A stretch of 64,000 nt of DNA from Aquanectria penicillioides. Taxonomy: Eukaryota; Ascomycota; Sordariomycetes; Hypocreales; Nectriaceae. The notes under the pieces were generated by a model. It was not told the DNA's origin and made no database searches. It worked only from the letters and a program-made list of their open reading frames with translations. The stretch covers positions 6,076,001-6,140,000 of the forward strand of contig PYIU01000002.1 in NCBI GenBank assembly GCA_003415625.1. Reading direction: 5' to 3'. Shown here piece by piece: positions 9,858 to 21,940 of this stretch. The position numbers and the translations under genes were made by a program. The stretch's first letter is position 1. Every line of letters starts with the position of its first letter.

Positions 9858-12800
9858 CTACTCGCCGCGTATAGGCTCAATCCCATGTATATCGTCCAAC
9901 AGTCGTAAGAATGGGCTTGCAGTTTCCTCAACATCATTAACATCACGTAGTAAGTCCTCGTGTGTGCTGCCACCTCCCGCAGCCTTGATGATTCTCCATG
10001 CTCGACGGAATTCATCACGTATAGATACGATGCCATTGTGAGTGACAGTTCGAGCGACGTTGTGATCTACCTCAAAAGGATCCTCTATGGCAAAGAGGTA
10101 CCGGTGTCGGACCTCCTTGACTTCGCTATTTTTGGTCAATGTAGCCGGCTGTTTGACCGTGGCGTCATTTTCTGTGACATTCGGTAGAGCGAGTCCTAGA
10201 GGAGGGGCAAGCCCGGGGGAGGCACGAGGCCCGGGGGAGCGGGAATAATTTGTTCAGGTGGGGGATGGGCACTCCCACCTTGAGGCTCAAGAACCGTTTT
10301 GGCTCCAGTCCAACCTTTGACTTGCTTAGTTAGAAGGCCACCCTGGCTCCGTAAACTGAGTACGTCTCTGCCCCAATCAAATCCTTTCCCCTGAGAGGAA
10401 CTCATTATACCACTCTGCGCGAAGTATTCGAAGAAACCACGCAAAAGATGCCCAATTGTATCTGTATTATGGTTGAGCTGATTTGCTCGAGCGAGCTGCA
10501 GGATTTCGTCCTCATTCCGCCAGAACTGGACATTGTGGCCTCGGCACATAATCGTCCCTTCCATCTCGATAGGAGACAGAGCAGGGGGAGGCTGAGGAGC
10601 AAGCTGCTGAAGGTTGGGAGATACAAAAGGCTGGGCTATGTTAACAAGATAGTGGAGAACCATCAGGACATAGCCGTAACTGCTCAAGGTCCCACGGTAT
10701 CCTGAATTAATTCCGCGAACCTTGGCCCAATGCTTGACAAACAATACCATTGGGCGAACTCGAGCATCTGTGTGAGAATAGCACCTCAAGAGAAGGGTAT
10801 TTTGAAGGGCTAGGTGAGCCGAGAAATTGATGTCACATTGCACACCTGCACCAGTCTTGGGGAACTCCAGACGGTCTCGGTATCGGTCCCGCGGTTGGTT
10901 GGGAGCCATTCGGTGAGGATCTGGGATCACCCGGATTCTGCTGACGAGGAGCGATGACTCGGGAGTGAGAGGAATGACAAAAATAGCGTCAAAGTTTGAG
11001 GTCTGGGTTTTTGCAAGTGGTGATCGAAGCAGCTTGACGTAGTCCTTAATGTCTTCAACATATGGCTCATCGTATAAGTCCTTTTCGAGGGCTCTCTCAA
11101 GTTCCCATGCAAGATGTAGACTCTCGTGCCTCCGTGAGATAGCCTTTACTGGAAGGGGTTCGCTCCAAGAATTTGTGCACTCATGGACGGCATTCCGGAT
11201 GTCCTCTTGGTAAATGCCTGCAATGTAGTGCGTCATGGTTGTCTCAAGCCAAGGCAATGAAAATTCATCCCCTACTGGCTTTAGAGCGTTGATGATGCCC
11301 GTGAAACGCGCAAAGTACTGAGCTGGAGTCTCGTGCTGCCCTTGCTCTAACGTTACGAACTGAACAGAAGGCGATTTCTTGATCTTGTCTAGTATGAGTT
11401 GGAGTTGCTTCGTGTAGAAAACGGGATCTTCTCCAAAACCTCCATTATTTTGCACATCTTCCCAAGTTCTGATGGCTTGTTCGATCTGAAACTGCTGGGC
11501 TTGGTTACGCTCATAGATGCCCTTGTTCTCCCAAAGTTGGATGATCTGTTCGCCTTCGACTTGTGTGAAGACGCCTAAGAGTGATTTCTTTTCACTCACT
11601 GAAAGCGGTGTATACTTGGACAAGCGTTTTCGAAGGCCCGAATCAGCAAGGCCCGCAATGAATGCCTCGGAAACACGATTTAGAATATTCCAGTCTTGGT
11701 CGGTGAAATCGCGACAGTTGGAGATCGTCGCGTCCCTTCCACCAGCTCGCCGAAGAATTCGTTTAGCTAAACCGTAATAAGAGGAAAGAGAGCTTTTAGG
11801 CCCTTGCTTGAGTTGGAAATTTTGAGTTTCACCTGCGGTTTGCGTTGAGATAGTGAATTCTGCAGCAGAAGGTGATTCATTTATAGCCGGTGCAGAATGG
11901 CCATGATCTTCGTCGTGATCATTGGGTAGAAGGTTGTGATCATGGTCTTCATCGTCTTGATTATCATGATGCTCATTGTCAAGTCCATTTTCCCACTTGT
12001 ACCGCTCCTCAAGAAGATCTTGATAGAGCTTCTCAGGTGGGCTTTCACATAATTTGATAATTGGGACTCTGGTCCGGGTCAATAGTCTCGCACCGAGTCC
12101 GGCGTCTAGGAACGCCTTTTCAAGAAGGCGTGGGATTTGAGAACCGGCGGCATCCGGAGGGACTGGGGACATGGGGGAGAGCAAGCCAAGGTCCATGTCT
12201 GATGCTTTCGTGGCAAAGCCTGATGACAGGCTGCCAAAACATTTCATTTCCACGGAGAATGGGGCAAACCGAAGGCCAGGATTGTTTGCACTCTCATACC
12301 GTGTGATGGCTTCACGGCTAAGGGCTTCGATACGGCACCGGAATGCCTCCTTGTCCGCAATTTCCGATAACTCAATCTCAGAGTTGGAGACGACATGGAA
12401 ACAAAGAGCATCTAAAAGAACGGCTTGCGCAGTGATCTCTTCCGGCCTAAAGTACTGTGGGCGCCTGTGGTTATAAGGCTGCCCATGTCCACCGCGTCTC
12501 TGATCATAAGAAGGGCCGTGGGATGAATTGGGGGGGAATCCGGGGGGAGAGGGCCCATGGTGTTGTGGAGAGCCACTCCAGGGGTTGGGCCCATACGAAT
12601 ACCCTGAGCGGCCTTCCTGGGGTAGGGCACGAGGAACGGAGTTCGAATGCACATGGCGTTGGTAAGATTGTGAAGGTCGAGAGTGATGTGAAGTTGGGCT
12701 GTAATATGGCCGGGCCGAAGAAGGCTGCTGAGGACGAGGATCAATTGGAATGGAAAGCTGTGAACTCATCTGCCGTCTCTGGGCTTGGTTTGGTCGTTTC

Positions 12801-13072
12801 CGCCCAGTCTTTTGTGGTTGTGAGGCAAGCCTAGATGTGGTTGCTCCAGGATTGATACTACTAGCCTGGTCATCAAGAGGTTGGGCAGGCTTCCCAGCGT
12901 CTGTTGAAGCGAGCCTAGATGGCAAGGAATGCCGAGTGGCGGGGGAAGGTTTGAGCGAAGAACTTTGACTCGGGGGAGTATTTGACAGGATTAGATTTCG
13001 CAGGTGATTCTCAAGACCCGATGGCGAATCGCCAGAAGCGGCAGCCGGGTTACCCTGGTGGTTGGACAGCAT
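9858..13072 (-). CDS. Cid1/Trf-type non-canonical poly(A)/poly(U) polymerase with large insertion
   Basis: Adds A or U to RNA 3' ends. Residues 1-200 are a disordered Pro/Ser/Gln-rich region. The nucleotidyltransferase motif GSLSSGFATKASDMDLGLL (about 280-298) carries two catalytic Asp (D292, D294). The third carboxylate is far downstream in VQCDINFS (about 747). Between them sits a roughly 380-residue insertion with an acidic His/Asp stretch and a helical part. The central domain (VKHWAKVRGIN, SSYGYVLMVLHYL) and the PAP-associated domain (GHLLRGFFEYFAQ) follow. A separate last exon, 10195-9858, holds the conserved end (RYLFAIEDPFEVDHNVARTV). An intron ending in CTAG at 10197 joins the two exons; I place the donor at 10278 (82 nt), but 10314 also keeps frame. 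Total length is about 1043 residues. Confidence 0.85.
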
Positions 13073-14699
13073 GATAGGTGACCGATGGGTTGATCTTGTA
13101 GTTGGAAAAATCCCGAGAAATTATACAGCCTTATTGATAAGACGACTCGGGCTATGGCTGATTGTGGTGCTGTCAACCCTGTTGTTGATGGGTTCGGTTG
13201 AATTAATCAGATGAAGAATGCGAGGGGCATATCGTAGGCCGTTTGACGAGACCCCGGAGTCCAATTGAAGATCGATGAGATCCAAGTTGCAGGAAGAAAG
13301 GGAAGAAAGCGAGGCGCAGGGAGCAATTCCTGCTAGGACGAAGAAGCGGGTTGAGTGGGAGATGTAGGGCTGCTATGGGATAGTCCAGGGTTGATGTGAT
13401 TGTTGCCGTGGTCTGTTCGAGGCTCCATGTGAGGGAGAGAAACGGCGATGGACTGAGACAGCTGGATCCAGTTCGGGCGCATCACCTCACTTGGCACAAA
13501 GCTACTTTGGGCAGGGCGAGCCAAGACAGAAGCAGGATCCAGAATGATGGTGATGATGGTGCTGATGATGAGAAGGAGGAAATGAAGAGGGGACCCAGGG
13601 ACTTCCAAGACAGGGATAGACGATGGGGATGGGGATCGTGTCTGAGGCCAAGTGAGACGAATGTGATTGATGAGGTTTGAACAGTCGTTTGCAGATTGTC
13701 CCGTCATCTCCACAATGATCGATGGATACTATTCGCGAGGGATTGAAGGTGCGTTTGGTGATACAGTGCTAATTGATAGAAATAAACGGTACGTCGGGCA
13801 CCCGAATAGATTCGCCGTAGTACGACTTCAGTGAGTGTGTACCCCGCAGCAAATGCACGGAAGCTGTGGAAGAAGCCATGCCCCGAGTGCAGGAATCGGC
13901 ATGGGCACTGTGTATCGTTTTCGGAACCCGCCCTGTTTTTTTTCTCTCACCTGCTGTGCTTGGACCGTGACGAACAACCAACAATCTGCTGGTGCATAGG
14001 TAGAACAAAGTATTTTTGCGAGCTTTTCATGATGGAATTGCATACAATAATTACCTCTCCTCCTTTTGCTGCCCGTGAACTCCCTGCCCAGACCTCTTTC
14101 GAGAGCAAGGTTTCTCCCCATACCTCCTCCACCTTAAATCACTGCAACAGTGAAGGCAACAGGGCTGTAGAGCCGCATGTAGCGGTTACTTACATCAGGC
14201 CCACATTGCCTGTGGGTCAGACTACCTAGGTACCTACCAAGGTAGCAGGTAGCAGTTATGTTTGCTGTAGGTCACTCACAGACAGGTACTAGGTACTTTC
14301 CTTTCCGCCACCGATGAAACTTCAGGCTCCAAAGCATTGCTGCAAGCCACAGGCAAGAAGCCACACTTTTGGCGAGCTCGGTTGGCTTTCCTTTGTCCTC
14401 AACATACCAGCCTAGTCAGTACCTGGCTCTTCACTCCGACCTCCATCAACATCCACTTCGACAACAACAATACCTACGCCTTCTCTCCCTAGGCCTTCGA
14501 AGCGAGTGCTCGATAATCGCTGCCTCCGAGACGATTGCTATAAGATCCCCCCCCTGACGAATACAACGCGCCCATCAGTATCCCGTCTCTCCGTCTTGAT
14601 CAATAGCCTGCCCAGGCTTAGGCGCTCCGCTGCTGCCTCACCTTCGACTGGGAGCCTTCTCTCAACATAATCTTGTCGCGCAGCGTGGTCGCCATCGAC
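13073..14699. other. Divergent promoter region, 1.6 kb
   Basis: It lies between the nucleotidyltransferase (-) and TFIIF alpha (+) starts. A minus-strand frame at 13333-13713 has no family motif and may be 5' leader of the polymerase gene. An AGGTA/TACCT-rich cluster with CCTAGGTA cores lies at 14222-14300. Pyrimidine-rich sequence upstream of 14700 fits a TFIIF 5' UTR. Confidence 0.5.
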
Positions 14700-16841
14700 A
14701 TGAGTGCTCCGCCTTCTGGAAACCCGAATGGCATCTCGAGGAGCCAAAAGGGCAATCCCTTGAGGCCTATGCGCAAACAACCTCGCGCGAATCCGCTTGT
14801 TGCTTCGCGGAAGCCCGCGCTCAAGTCCTCGACGCAGCAAGCAAAGCCAGGCTCTCAAAAAGGGCCTAAGCTTACTATGGAGGAGCTGCGCAGGCAGCAT
14901 GGTGGCTGGTCTGAGGCCCCTCCTCCTAATGTCACTGATATTCCTATCATGACCACCAAGAAAGCCTTGCTCGATGGTATTCGTTATCATATGATGAAAT
15001 TTTCCCAGGCCAAGATGGGTGATAAGCCCATTGACCCTACGGACCAAGACGATTTCGCCAGGCCCGTCACGCTTCACCGGCGCGATGCTCGACAACCCCC
15101 ACCTGGGAGAGCCGTCAAAGTGGAGGTTCCTGAGCAGCCTCCCGTAGACGAACTGGAAGCAGAAAGGCTAGCGCAAGTCAAGGCGGAGCGTGAGGCCCAA
15201 AGGGCTATTGACCAGGCCAAGATTGCCCCTGTTGCCAAAGACCCAAACCCTAAACGACCCAAAAAGCAGAAGGAAGAAAAGACAAGCTTCAACCGAGCAC
15301 CCAAAACCTTGGCTGCCAAAAAAGAATCCGATTTGCGATATGAAGAAGCCCTTCCATGGCATTTGGAAGATGCTGATGGCAAAAACGTGTGGGTTGGTAG
15401 TTACGTTGCTGCTTTATCCGAGGCCAACGTTGCCTTCATGATTGACAAGTCTGTGTTCCGCATGGTTCCTCTCGAGAAGTGGTATCGTTTCACTGCGAAA
15501 CCTCCATTTCAGCCTTTCACGATCGATGAGGCAGAAGCGCTCATGAACAAGAAGGTCGATGTTGGCCGGTGGGTCATGAAGGACGAGGAGAAGCGTGCTG
15601 GTCAACAGGACCTAGAGGCGACGAGACGGATGTTGTATGGACGTGGACAAATGATCAAGACTGAAAGCGACACCTTCCGAGCCGCATCAAGGTTGGAGAA
15701 GCAGGATCACGATGAGATCGATATGTCAGGCGACGAGTTCCAAGATGATGACGACGCGCCTCTTTTCGAGCGAAATGACGATGAAGATACCAAGGAATCA
15801 AAGGATCGCATCCGCCGTGAACAACTTGGCGCTAATCTGTTTGGTGATGGTGATGAGCAGGAAGTGGATAGAGAGTTGAAAGAGCAGCTGCGGGAAGAGC
15901 TCGAGCGAGAAAAATATGGCAAGGCGACCAAGAAGGCCCTTATCAAGCGAGACCGAGAAGACATCTATGAAAGTGACAAATCGGAGGACAACCCTTGGAG
16001 CAGCTCGGTAAGCATCCCTATAACTCAATGACCTTCTTCTGCTGACTCTGTTTAGGACGAGGGCAGCTCTTCTGACGAAGAGGACGAGGAGAAAGACGAA
16101 AGCAAGAAGGATGACGAGGAGAAGAAAGAGGGGTCCGGAAAGGACGCTGATGGGAAAGATAAGTCCAAGGGCTCTGGCTCAAAGGGCACCTCAACCCCTC
16201 AAGGGAAGAAACCTGATACCACCAAAAAGGGCAAGTCGCTTAAACGATCGGGATCACCAGCGCTTTCGGAATCAAGCGGTAACGAATCCTCAAGGAAGAA
16301 GCTAAAGAAGACAGCTACTCCTGCTTCTGGCAGTCGTGCAGGCACACCTCTTCCACAAGGCGCCATCGTACGGCGATCTAAGATGGGCGCTGGCTCCGGA
16401 AGCGATGGCGAGGCGACAGCTGGTGAAATGTCGGATGGTGCTGGCCCAAAGAAGAAGAAGCTGAAGCTGGTTAGTAGTAGTGCCAGGGGCACACCTTCAG
16501 CGTCCAGAGCAGGCAGCCCCAACCCAACTCAAGGTGGTAAGCTTTCTGACCCTTTGCACTTTGACTCGCAACACCTACACGGGTGCGCTGATTGCGTTGG
16601 GAACACAACCGCTGACTTTGATTGCTTAGGTGGTTCTCCCGGCCCGTCTGGCGCTGTCATTGAGCCATGGGAGATTCTGGATAAGATCCCTCAGGAGGGC
16701 ATCGTCATTAGTGATCTAATCAAACAGTTCCAGGGTCGCGTTGGCGAGAAGCCAGGCCAGATGCCTAAGGGCGATTGGATCCGGTTGGTGAAGCAGATCT
16801 GCGAGTACGGACCAGATAAGAGACTACGCCGCAGACGTTGA
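14700..16841 (+). CDS. TFG1: TFIIF alpha subunit (RAP74/Tfg1)
   Basis: Largest subunit of general transcription factor IIF, which binds RNA polymerase II in the pre-initiation complex. Exons are 14700-16007, 16056-16536 and 16630-16841, with introns of 48 and 93 nt (CTGAC branch in the first). The protein has 666 residues. The N-terminal dimerisation region includes the family segment LPWHLEDADGKNVWVGSY and the following VFRMVPLEKWYRF. An acidic, Lys-rich Ser-rich middle follows (DEEDEEKDESKKDDEEKKEG). The C-terminal winged helix reads IEPWEILDKIPQEGIVISDL and ends Arg-rich. The second intron is a multiple of three and reads through openly, but the unspliced part looks non-coding. ATG 14700 is the first in frame. 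Confidence 0.93.
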
Positions 16842-17162
16842 TGGGACGATGCATATGTCCATGTAGTGAGTAGAGACTAGTTGCTTTGTTCTTCGTTGCG
16901 CAGATGACGCGCCGCAAGCGCAAGTCCCTCTGGTCATGGTATGAAGGAGGGATTTGTAGTGGCATGAGGAAGGTTAGCCTAATACCGCAGGCTGGAGTCC
17001 CTTGTTTTAATACACCTTAGCAAAATATACACACAGAGCGTTTTCGCCATCGAAACCGGAACAGTCGGCATCATAGTGGCTATTAATCATGTTATTGATC
17101 TTTTGCGTATCCATGCGCCAATTCATATTGGGGTATAAAGCATCATACTATCTACATTATAA
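16842..17162. other. Convergent 3' region, 321 bp
   Basis: It separates the TFIIF alpha and Cwc26 stop codons. I see only 3' UTR-like sequence. Confidence 0.5.
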
Positions 17163-18152
17163 CTATTCATCCATTTGCCATGAATAGTCCAGTCCCTTGT
17201 TCCTCTCTCGTCGATTGATAGCTTTGAACCGTTCTGACTCAAATCCATTTCCTCTGTCGACTCCATCCCACCGGTACCCCGGCTTGATACCGTATCGATT
17301 TGGCGGTGCAGCGCCATTGTATACAGGGCGTCGTTTCGACTTTTTGCCTTTGGCGCTTGTATCCTTCTTTTCGGCCATGAACTGCATCATGGGGTCATTC
17401 CAACGTTCCTTCTCCTTGAGCTCCTCATTCATTTCCTTATCATCGGCTGACCGCGCGAATTTCATGAGCCTAGCATCTTCAAGCTGCTCGCGCCGCTTCC
17501 GTGCCTGCTCCAACTGCACGTCGCCTTTGAGGGCCTCAAGGGCTGCCATTTCCTTCTCTTCCGCTTCTGCGGCTGCGCGTCGTGCCTCGGCTCGCTTCAT
17601 AGAAATATCGATTCGACGACCGGTGGCGTCTCGGTACACTGTTTCTTCCTCCTTTGCTGATTTGCGGTGGCGGTCGAAATCTTCGCGTTCTTCCTGCTGT
17701 CGTCGTCTCAACTGCGCTGACACGGCCGCCGCACTCTGCAGACCTGCATGAGTTCCGTCACTCATTTTTACAACAGTTCCGTCGCCCTCCACTATTGGCA
17801 TCTCATCGTCGGCTTCCTTCGCGGCGTCGTTTTCGGCGGCCGCTGACGCGAGTATAGCATCGGCTTCATCGGCGTTGTCATCCTGTGCTGTTTGATCCAG
17901 GCCACCTCCCATCGACTTCCAGTTGCTTTTTTTGGCTTTGCGAAACTCCGCAGATGTTCCTGGCACGGTCACAGGACCGTCCTCGCCTTGTTCATCACCC
18001 CCAGCGTTTCTGTTGCCCCAACTTGAATCATCGTCATCAGTGATAAGCAGGCCAGTTGACTCAGCGCCGCGCTTACGCTTGCGTTTTTTGGTTGGCTTGG
18101 GATCGGCAACAAGGTACCGCGAGGCAAGGTAGTCTGTAAGGTCTGAAGGCAT
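17163..18152 (-). CDS. CWC26: Pre-mRNA-splicing factor Cwc26 (Bud13)
   Basis: Component of the RES (pre-mRNA retention and splicing) complex, with Snu17/Ist3 and Pml1, acting on the activated spliceosome in the nucleus. It is a single exon of 329 residues. The N-terminus [14 protein letters not shown] is the usual Bud13 start, so ATG 18152 is chosen over the upstream in-frame codons. A basic segment KKRKRKRG follows, then an acidic, Ala/Glu-rich central helix (residues about 160-250). The conserved C-terminus includes [20 protein letters not shown] and [20 protein letters not shown], which binds Snu17 in yeast. Confidence 0.94.
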   Translation of the reverse strand: MPSDLTDYLASRYLVADPKPTKKRKRKRGAESTGLLITDDDDSSWGNRNAGGDEQGEDGPVTVPGTSAEFRKAKKSNWKSMGGGLDQTAQDDNADEADAILASAAAENDAAKEADDEMPIVEGDGTVVKMSDGTHAGLQSAAAVSAQLRRRQQEEREDFDRHRKSAKEEETVYRDATGRRIDISMKRAEARRAAAEAEEKEMAALEALKGDVQLEQARKRREQLEDARLMKFARSADDKEMNEELKEKERWNDPMMQFMAEKKDTSAKGKKSKRRPVYNGAAPPNRYGIKPGYRWDGVDRGNGFESERFKAINRRERNKGLDYSWQMDE

Positions 18153-18931
18153 TGTAACTATGAAGTGTTGTGCCGTCGAGGAGTCCTGGTTTAAGCAGGC
18201 CCAGCGATAGAGAAACAAAGCTTTGGTTGCTGGCAAGCTCCTTGTGCCTTGTCAGACATGGAGTTTATGCAGGTACCGGAATACGACCCTGCCACAGAGG
18301 ATGATAAGGCGGGTAGTGGTGATACTCCTTCGTGAATTGTCATTTTGGCTGCGCCTAGCACGAGACAACGCAGATCTCATAAACCTCGTGCTGAGAAGCA
18401 TATTTGGATTTTATTTTGTCTTTTTTCCCCTTCACCTTTCCGAATTCCCTTCATTCCGCATTGCAGTTTTCCATTCAATGATTGTACTGTGTCCGAGGGT
18501 GTCGGTGCCCCGGTAGAGCGATGTGGGGATCCTGGGCACACGCTTGCCACGTTGGGCAAGGTTCGTTGCGTCTAGGACCTTATGAGGTAAGACGCTGCAC
18601 TGGAGCTCTGGCAAACTATGGTACGTACCTGCTCATCATCCGCGACTTGTTCTGAGTCCACATTGTCGCCCGACTCCTGTGAGAGATGATAATTGCGCGC
18701 TCTATCCCCTGCTCTCCCTCCTCCGACTTTGACTCGCCTGGGCTACGACTTGAGTATTAGTATCATGCAGAGCCGTGTTTTGGCTTCGTCCATCGACCTC
18801 CTACCGTTCTTTCCCCGGCGCGCCTCGTGAATCCCTCTTGGTTCCCGCTCCCGCTGTCGTCGTCCCGCCCCGGTGGCACCGCTACCACTCCTCATCCCTC
18901 CTCGATTCGAACCTCCCGCAAAGTCGCATTC
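18153..18931. other. Divergent promoter region, 779 bp
   Basis: It lies between CWC26 (-) and TRS85 (+). An open frame in phase with TRS85 extends upstream to a GTG at 18827 without an ATG. An exon further upstream is possible but has no clear splice support. Confidence 0.45.
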
Positions 18932-21250
18932 ATGCCACAACCTCTTGAAGATGAAAACTCGCCGACGGAACCGCTCCAGGCATTGCCTATGGCTGCCTCG
19001 GCCATGAAACTTCCCAAGACGCGGCACTCAGCCTCGGTCCTCGACTCGTCTCCCCTATCTAGCTCTGAGACCAGTATACCTTTTCGCCGCTCCAACCCTA
19101 CAGCGGCTTCTCTCTATGCGTCAACTCTATCGCCCCCTGGTTCGAGGTCTATCTCCCCAGCCGGTCGGGGTTCCCCATCTCGAGTCCTCTCCAATACTGT
19201 ATTCGATTCCCGGCAGCCCCGATCCCCCGCCTCGAATGCCGGCGATAGCCAAAGTGAACCGTTAAACCTTCTTCTCAGAGCCTATGTCCCCCATGTGGCC
19301 GTATATGCATCGGATGACACGGAGGCCCTAATGAACGAAAAGGGCTTCCGGTATGGCCTGTGGGAGCTGTTGCGGCCATTCGGAGAGGACATACAAGGCA
19401 AAGTTACGATTAGGGATAGTAATGGGCTAAACCGTGCGACTGAGGATTTTTCAATTCGCTTCGCAAGATTTGGAGAGAATGTTGAATATCCCGACCCTAA
19501 GGTATCGGGCCTCAAGCACTCCCAGCCTTCGCAAGCCTCGAATGGCAATCAAGCAAGCACCGAGCGAGACAAGCAGTTTCTCCTTGACGTCGAGACTGTG
19601 GTTGATCGCCACTTATCCTATGCAGAAGAGTCATTTGGAGCAACGCCACACGGCGGCTTTGTAGGGTTGGAGCCGGAGGCCGATGAAACCTCGCCATACT
19701 ATGCGTTGTATTTACGACGTTTATTGTCAGGGCTACCCATATCACCTCACGAAACCTTCTCACATCCAGTTGCTTGTGTTATTGCCATAAGCTCCCGAAA
19801 TCAAAACCCCATTGAAGAACTTAGAAGGCTGTATACGGAAACCAACCAAGGAGACAAGAAGTTCCCTGTGTGGGTAGATGGAGATTATCTGCGATACTAC
19901 GTCCTAGTGCACGATGAAGAGAACGATGACATCACACGGTCTATGGGACTCTTTGACCAGATGAAGCGCCATCTAGGGCTTCATTGTCACCTTCTAAGGC
20001 TACGAAGCACTCAAAGTGCGGAGACAGACGACGATAGCATACAGCTCCCTCGAAGTGATTGGATGTCAGCAACTGAGGAGCTGGAGGACATCCGACGAAG
20101 CCAAGACGACGAGGATTTTGAAGACCCGGCTCGGCACATCTTTGAGTCGGACGTTACTGCTATTCGGACTTTTGTGCGGGAGATGGTAACACAGTCTATT
20201 ATTCCAACAATGGAACGGCACGTTTCTATCTGGAATGATCAAGTTGCTTCACGGCGCAGAGGCATTACGGGGCGTTTTATGAATTTGTCAAGGAAGTGGG
20301 CTTTCGGTGGCAGTTCACGATCCTCGTCGAGCCCAAGTAGCTCGAGAGATAATTATAATATGGCAGGGTACTTCCAAGCCGAAGCTCCTGAAGCTATTAT
20401 GCGGAAACTAGCCGACTATGCTTTTATGCTTAGAGACTGGAAACTCGCCCAATCAACCTACGATTTATTGCGATCGGACTTTGGTGATTCAAAGGCATGG
20501 AAACATCACGCTGCAGCAAATGAAATGGCCGCCGTCAGCCTCCTAATCATGCCACAGCAGATATCGTCCAAGAGCCGCGCGGAGACGATTGATCAGATGC
20601 TAGAGGCAGCCTTCTATTCTTACAACACTCGGTGCTGCTCTCCTTACGGCGCGCTGCGCAGCTTGACATTAGGCTTGGAGCTACTGCGGCTGCGAGGTGG
20701 GACGAGTGTTGACGATGCAGGGCGTTGGGGAATCCGACTTCTCGAGTCGAAGATCTTGGGCAAGATCGGTGACGCACTCATGAAAGAGCGCCTCGGTGTT
20801 TGCTACGCCTCCAAGGAGGGTGTGGGGAGCTGGCACTGGGGTTCCCGTCGCCGAAAGTCGGCGGCGTGGACGGTCTTGGCTGCCGATGCCTGGCTTCAGC
20901 AATCCAAGCACATCCAAGCCCGAAGATGCCTTGACGAAGCACATCGACGGTATGCCACGCTCCCGTATAAAGATGGAATCACCAAGTTTTCCGTGGCCGG
21001 TGATTTCATGGCGTCTCTGCAAAACAGCCTCGCTGAAAGCCCAGATACGTCGGATAATGAAGAGGGACCAGCGGACGACAGCGGGCATGGTCCTAGTCAC
21101 ATCGATGAAGAGAGTGAGGCATTGACAGACATGCGCTCACGGCGGGCCAGCGCAGTTGGTGGCATGGCAGGCTTGGAAACGGCGCCTCTGCACGGTGATG
21201 CTGGCGAGGGACAAGCGTCTGGAAGCGGTGCGCAGGAAGATTTCGATTGA
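18932..21250 (+). CDS. TRS85: TRAPPIII subunit Trs85/TRAPPC8
   Basis: TRAPPIII-specific subunit directing the Rab GEF complex for Ypt1 to autophagosome and endosomal membranes. It is one exon; from ATG 18932 it gives 772 residues. A Ser/Pro-rich disordered N-terminus is followed by the TRAPPC8/Trs85 core. That core reads LRAYVPHVAVYASDDTEALM, GFRYGLWELLRPFGEDIQGK and SHPVACVIAISS, then HIFESDVTAIRTFVREMVTQ and helical repeats (YAFMLRDWKLAQSTYDLLRSD). The C-terminus is acidic. The frame stays open 105 bases upstream of 18932 without an ATG, so the true N-terminus may be longer. The protein is similar in length to other fungal Trs85 proteins. Confidence 0.87.
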   Translation: MPQPLEDENSPTEPLQALPMAASAMKLPKTRHSASVLDSSPLSSSETSIPFRRSNPTAASLYASTLSPPGSRSISPAGRGSPSRVLSNTVFDSRQPRSPASNAGDSQSEPLNLLLRAYVPHVAVYASDDTEALMNEKGFRYGLWELLRPFGEDIQGKVTIRDSNGLNRATEDFSIRFARFGENVEYPDPKVSGLKHSQPSQASNGNQASTERDKQFLLDVETVVDRHLSYAEESFGATPHGGFVGLEPEADETSPYYALYLRRLLSGLPISPHETFSHPVACVIAISSRNQNPIEELRRLYTETNQGDKKFPVWVDGDYLRYYVLVHDEENDDITRSMGLFDQMKRHLGLHCHLLRLRSTQSAETDDDSIQLPRSDWMSATEELEDIRRSQDDEDFEDPARHIFESDVTAIRTFVREMVTQSIIPTMERHVSIWNDQVASRRRGITGRFMNLSRKWAFGGSSRSSSSPSSSRDNYNMAGYFQAEAPEAIMRKLADYAFMLRDWKLAQSTYDLLRSDFGDSKAWKHHAAANEMAAVSLLIMPQQISSKSRAETIDQMLEAAFYSYNTRCCSPYGALRSLTLGLELLRLRGGTSVDDAGRWGIRLLESKILGKIGDALMKERLGVCYASKEGVGSWHWGSRRRKSAAWTVLAADAWLQQSKHIQARRCLDEAHRRYATLPYKDGITKFSVAGDFMASLQNSLAESPDTSDNEEGPADDSGHGPSHIDEESEALTDMRSRRASAVGGMAGLETAPLHGDAGEGQASGSGAQEDFD

Positions 21251-21940
21251 CCGAGGACCACTTGGAGGGCCAAGTGAGTGAGGGTTGACATCGTAACGAA
21301 AGAATCATGATTACCTACGTTTGGGAAAGGAGAGGTGAACCATATAGAAGGAGACAAGACTTATAGAGGCAACTGATGCTTCGGGCCCCGACACTGCAAG
21401 ATGGTGCGTGTAGGTGGGAGAATATAATGATACACCTCGAGTTGTGACCGTCTAGTGGCCGGAAAAGATGGCTTGATTTGTTTCTTTAACTGCTGGCCCC
21501 TCTGGACGGCGGAGAGGCCGTCAGTCTTCCGGTGGGGATTGGGGTTGTCCTGATAGCGTCCTTGTCCACCGACATACCCAATGAGAAGCCATCCCAAAAG
21601 AGGCTAAGTTAGCTAATACGGAGTAGGTACTGTGCGGCGGTGCGCCGTCCTCCCCTGTCGCCCATCGTCCCTGCCGACAGCAGCCCCACCTTGGATTCGT
21701 GGTCCAGGCTGTTTGACACGGCATTGCCTGTCTTCGACTTCACGGTTGGGCTGGTCTTGACCATTTTTGTCTGCAACGACCCTGCCTGCCCTGTTCACGG
21801 CCCAGCTGCGGAAATCCCTTCTCGCTCCCCTCCACCTCTGACCCGGGACAGAATCGCCGCTTCGTTTCATTTTCTCCCTTTTCATTTCGGGTTTCTCCCC
21901 CTCGCGCGCCTGCGCTGCGGCGGTCTGTATGTCGTGTATC
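21251..21940. other. Intergenic, 690 bp
   Basis: TRS85 3' flank and the promoter and 5' UTR of the Chm7-like gene; it turns C/T-rich from about 21640. Antisense frames here have no family motif. Confidence 0.5.

Noticed and set aside
13333..13713. 126-residue minus-strand frame upstream of the Cid1-type gene
   Set aside because: One hydrophobic patch but no motif or good codon pattern; more likely leader sequence or chance.
16537..16629. Unspliced reading through the second TFIIF alpha intron
   Set aside because: It is a multiple of three and open, but has canonical GTAAGC/TTAG ends and a non-coding look, and splicing gives a better junction.
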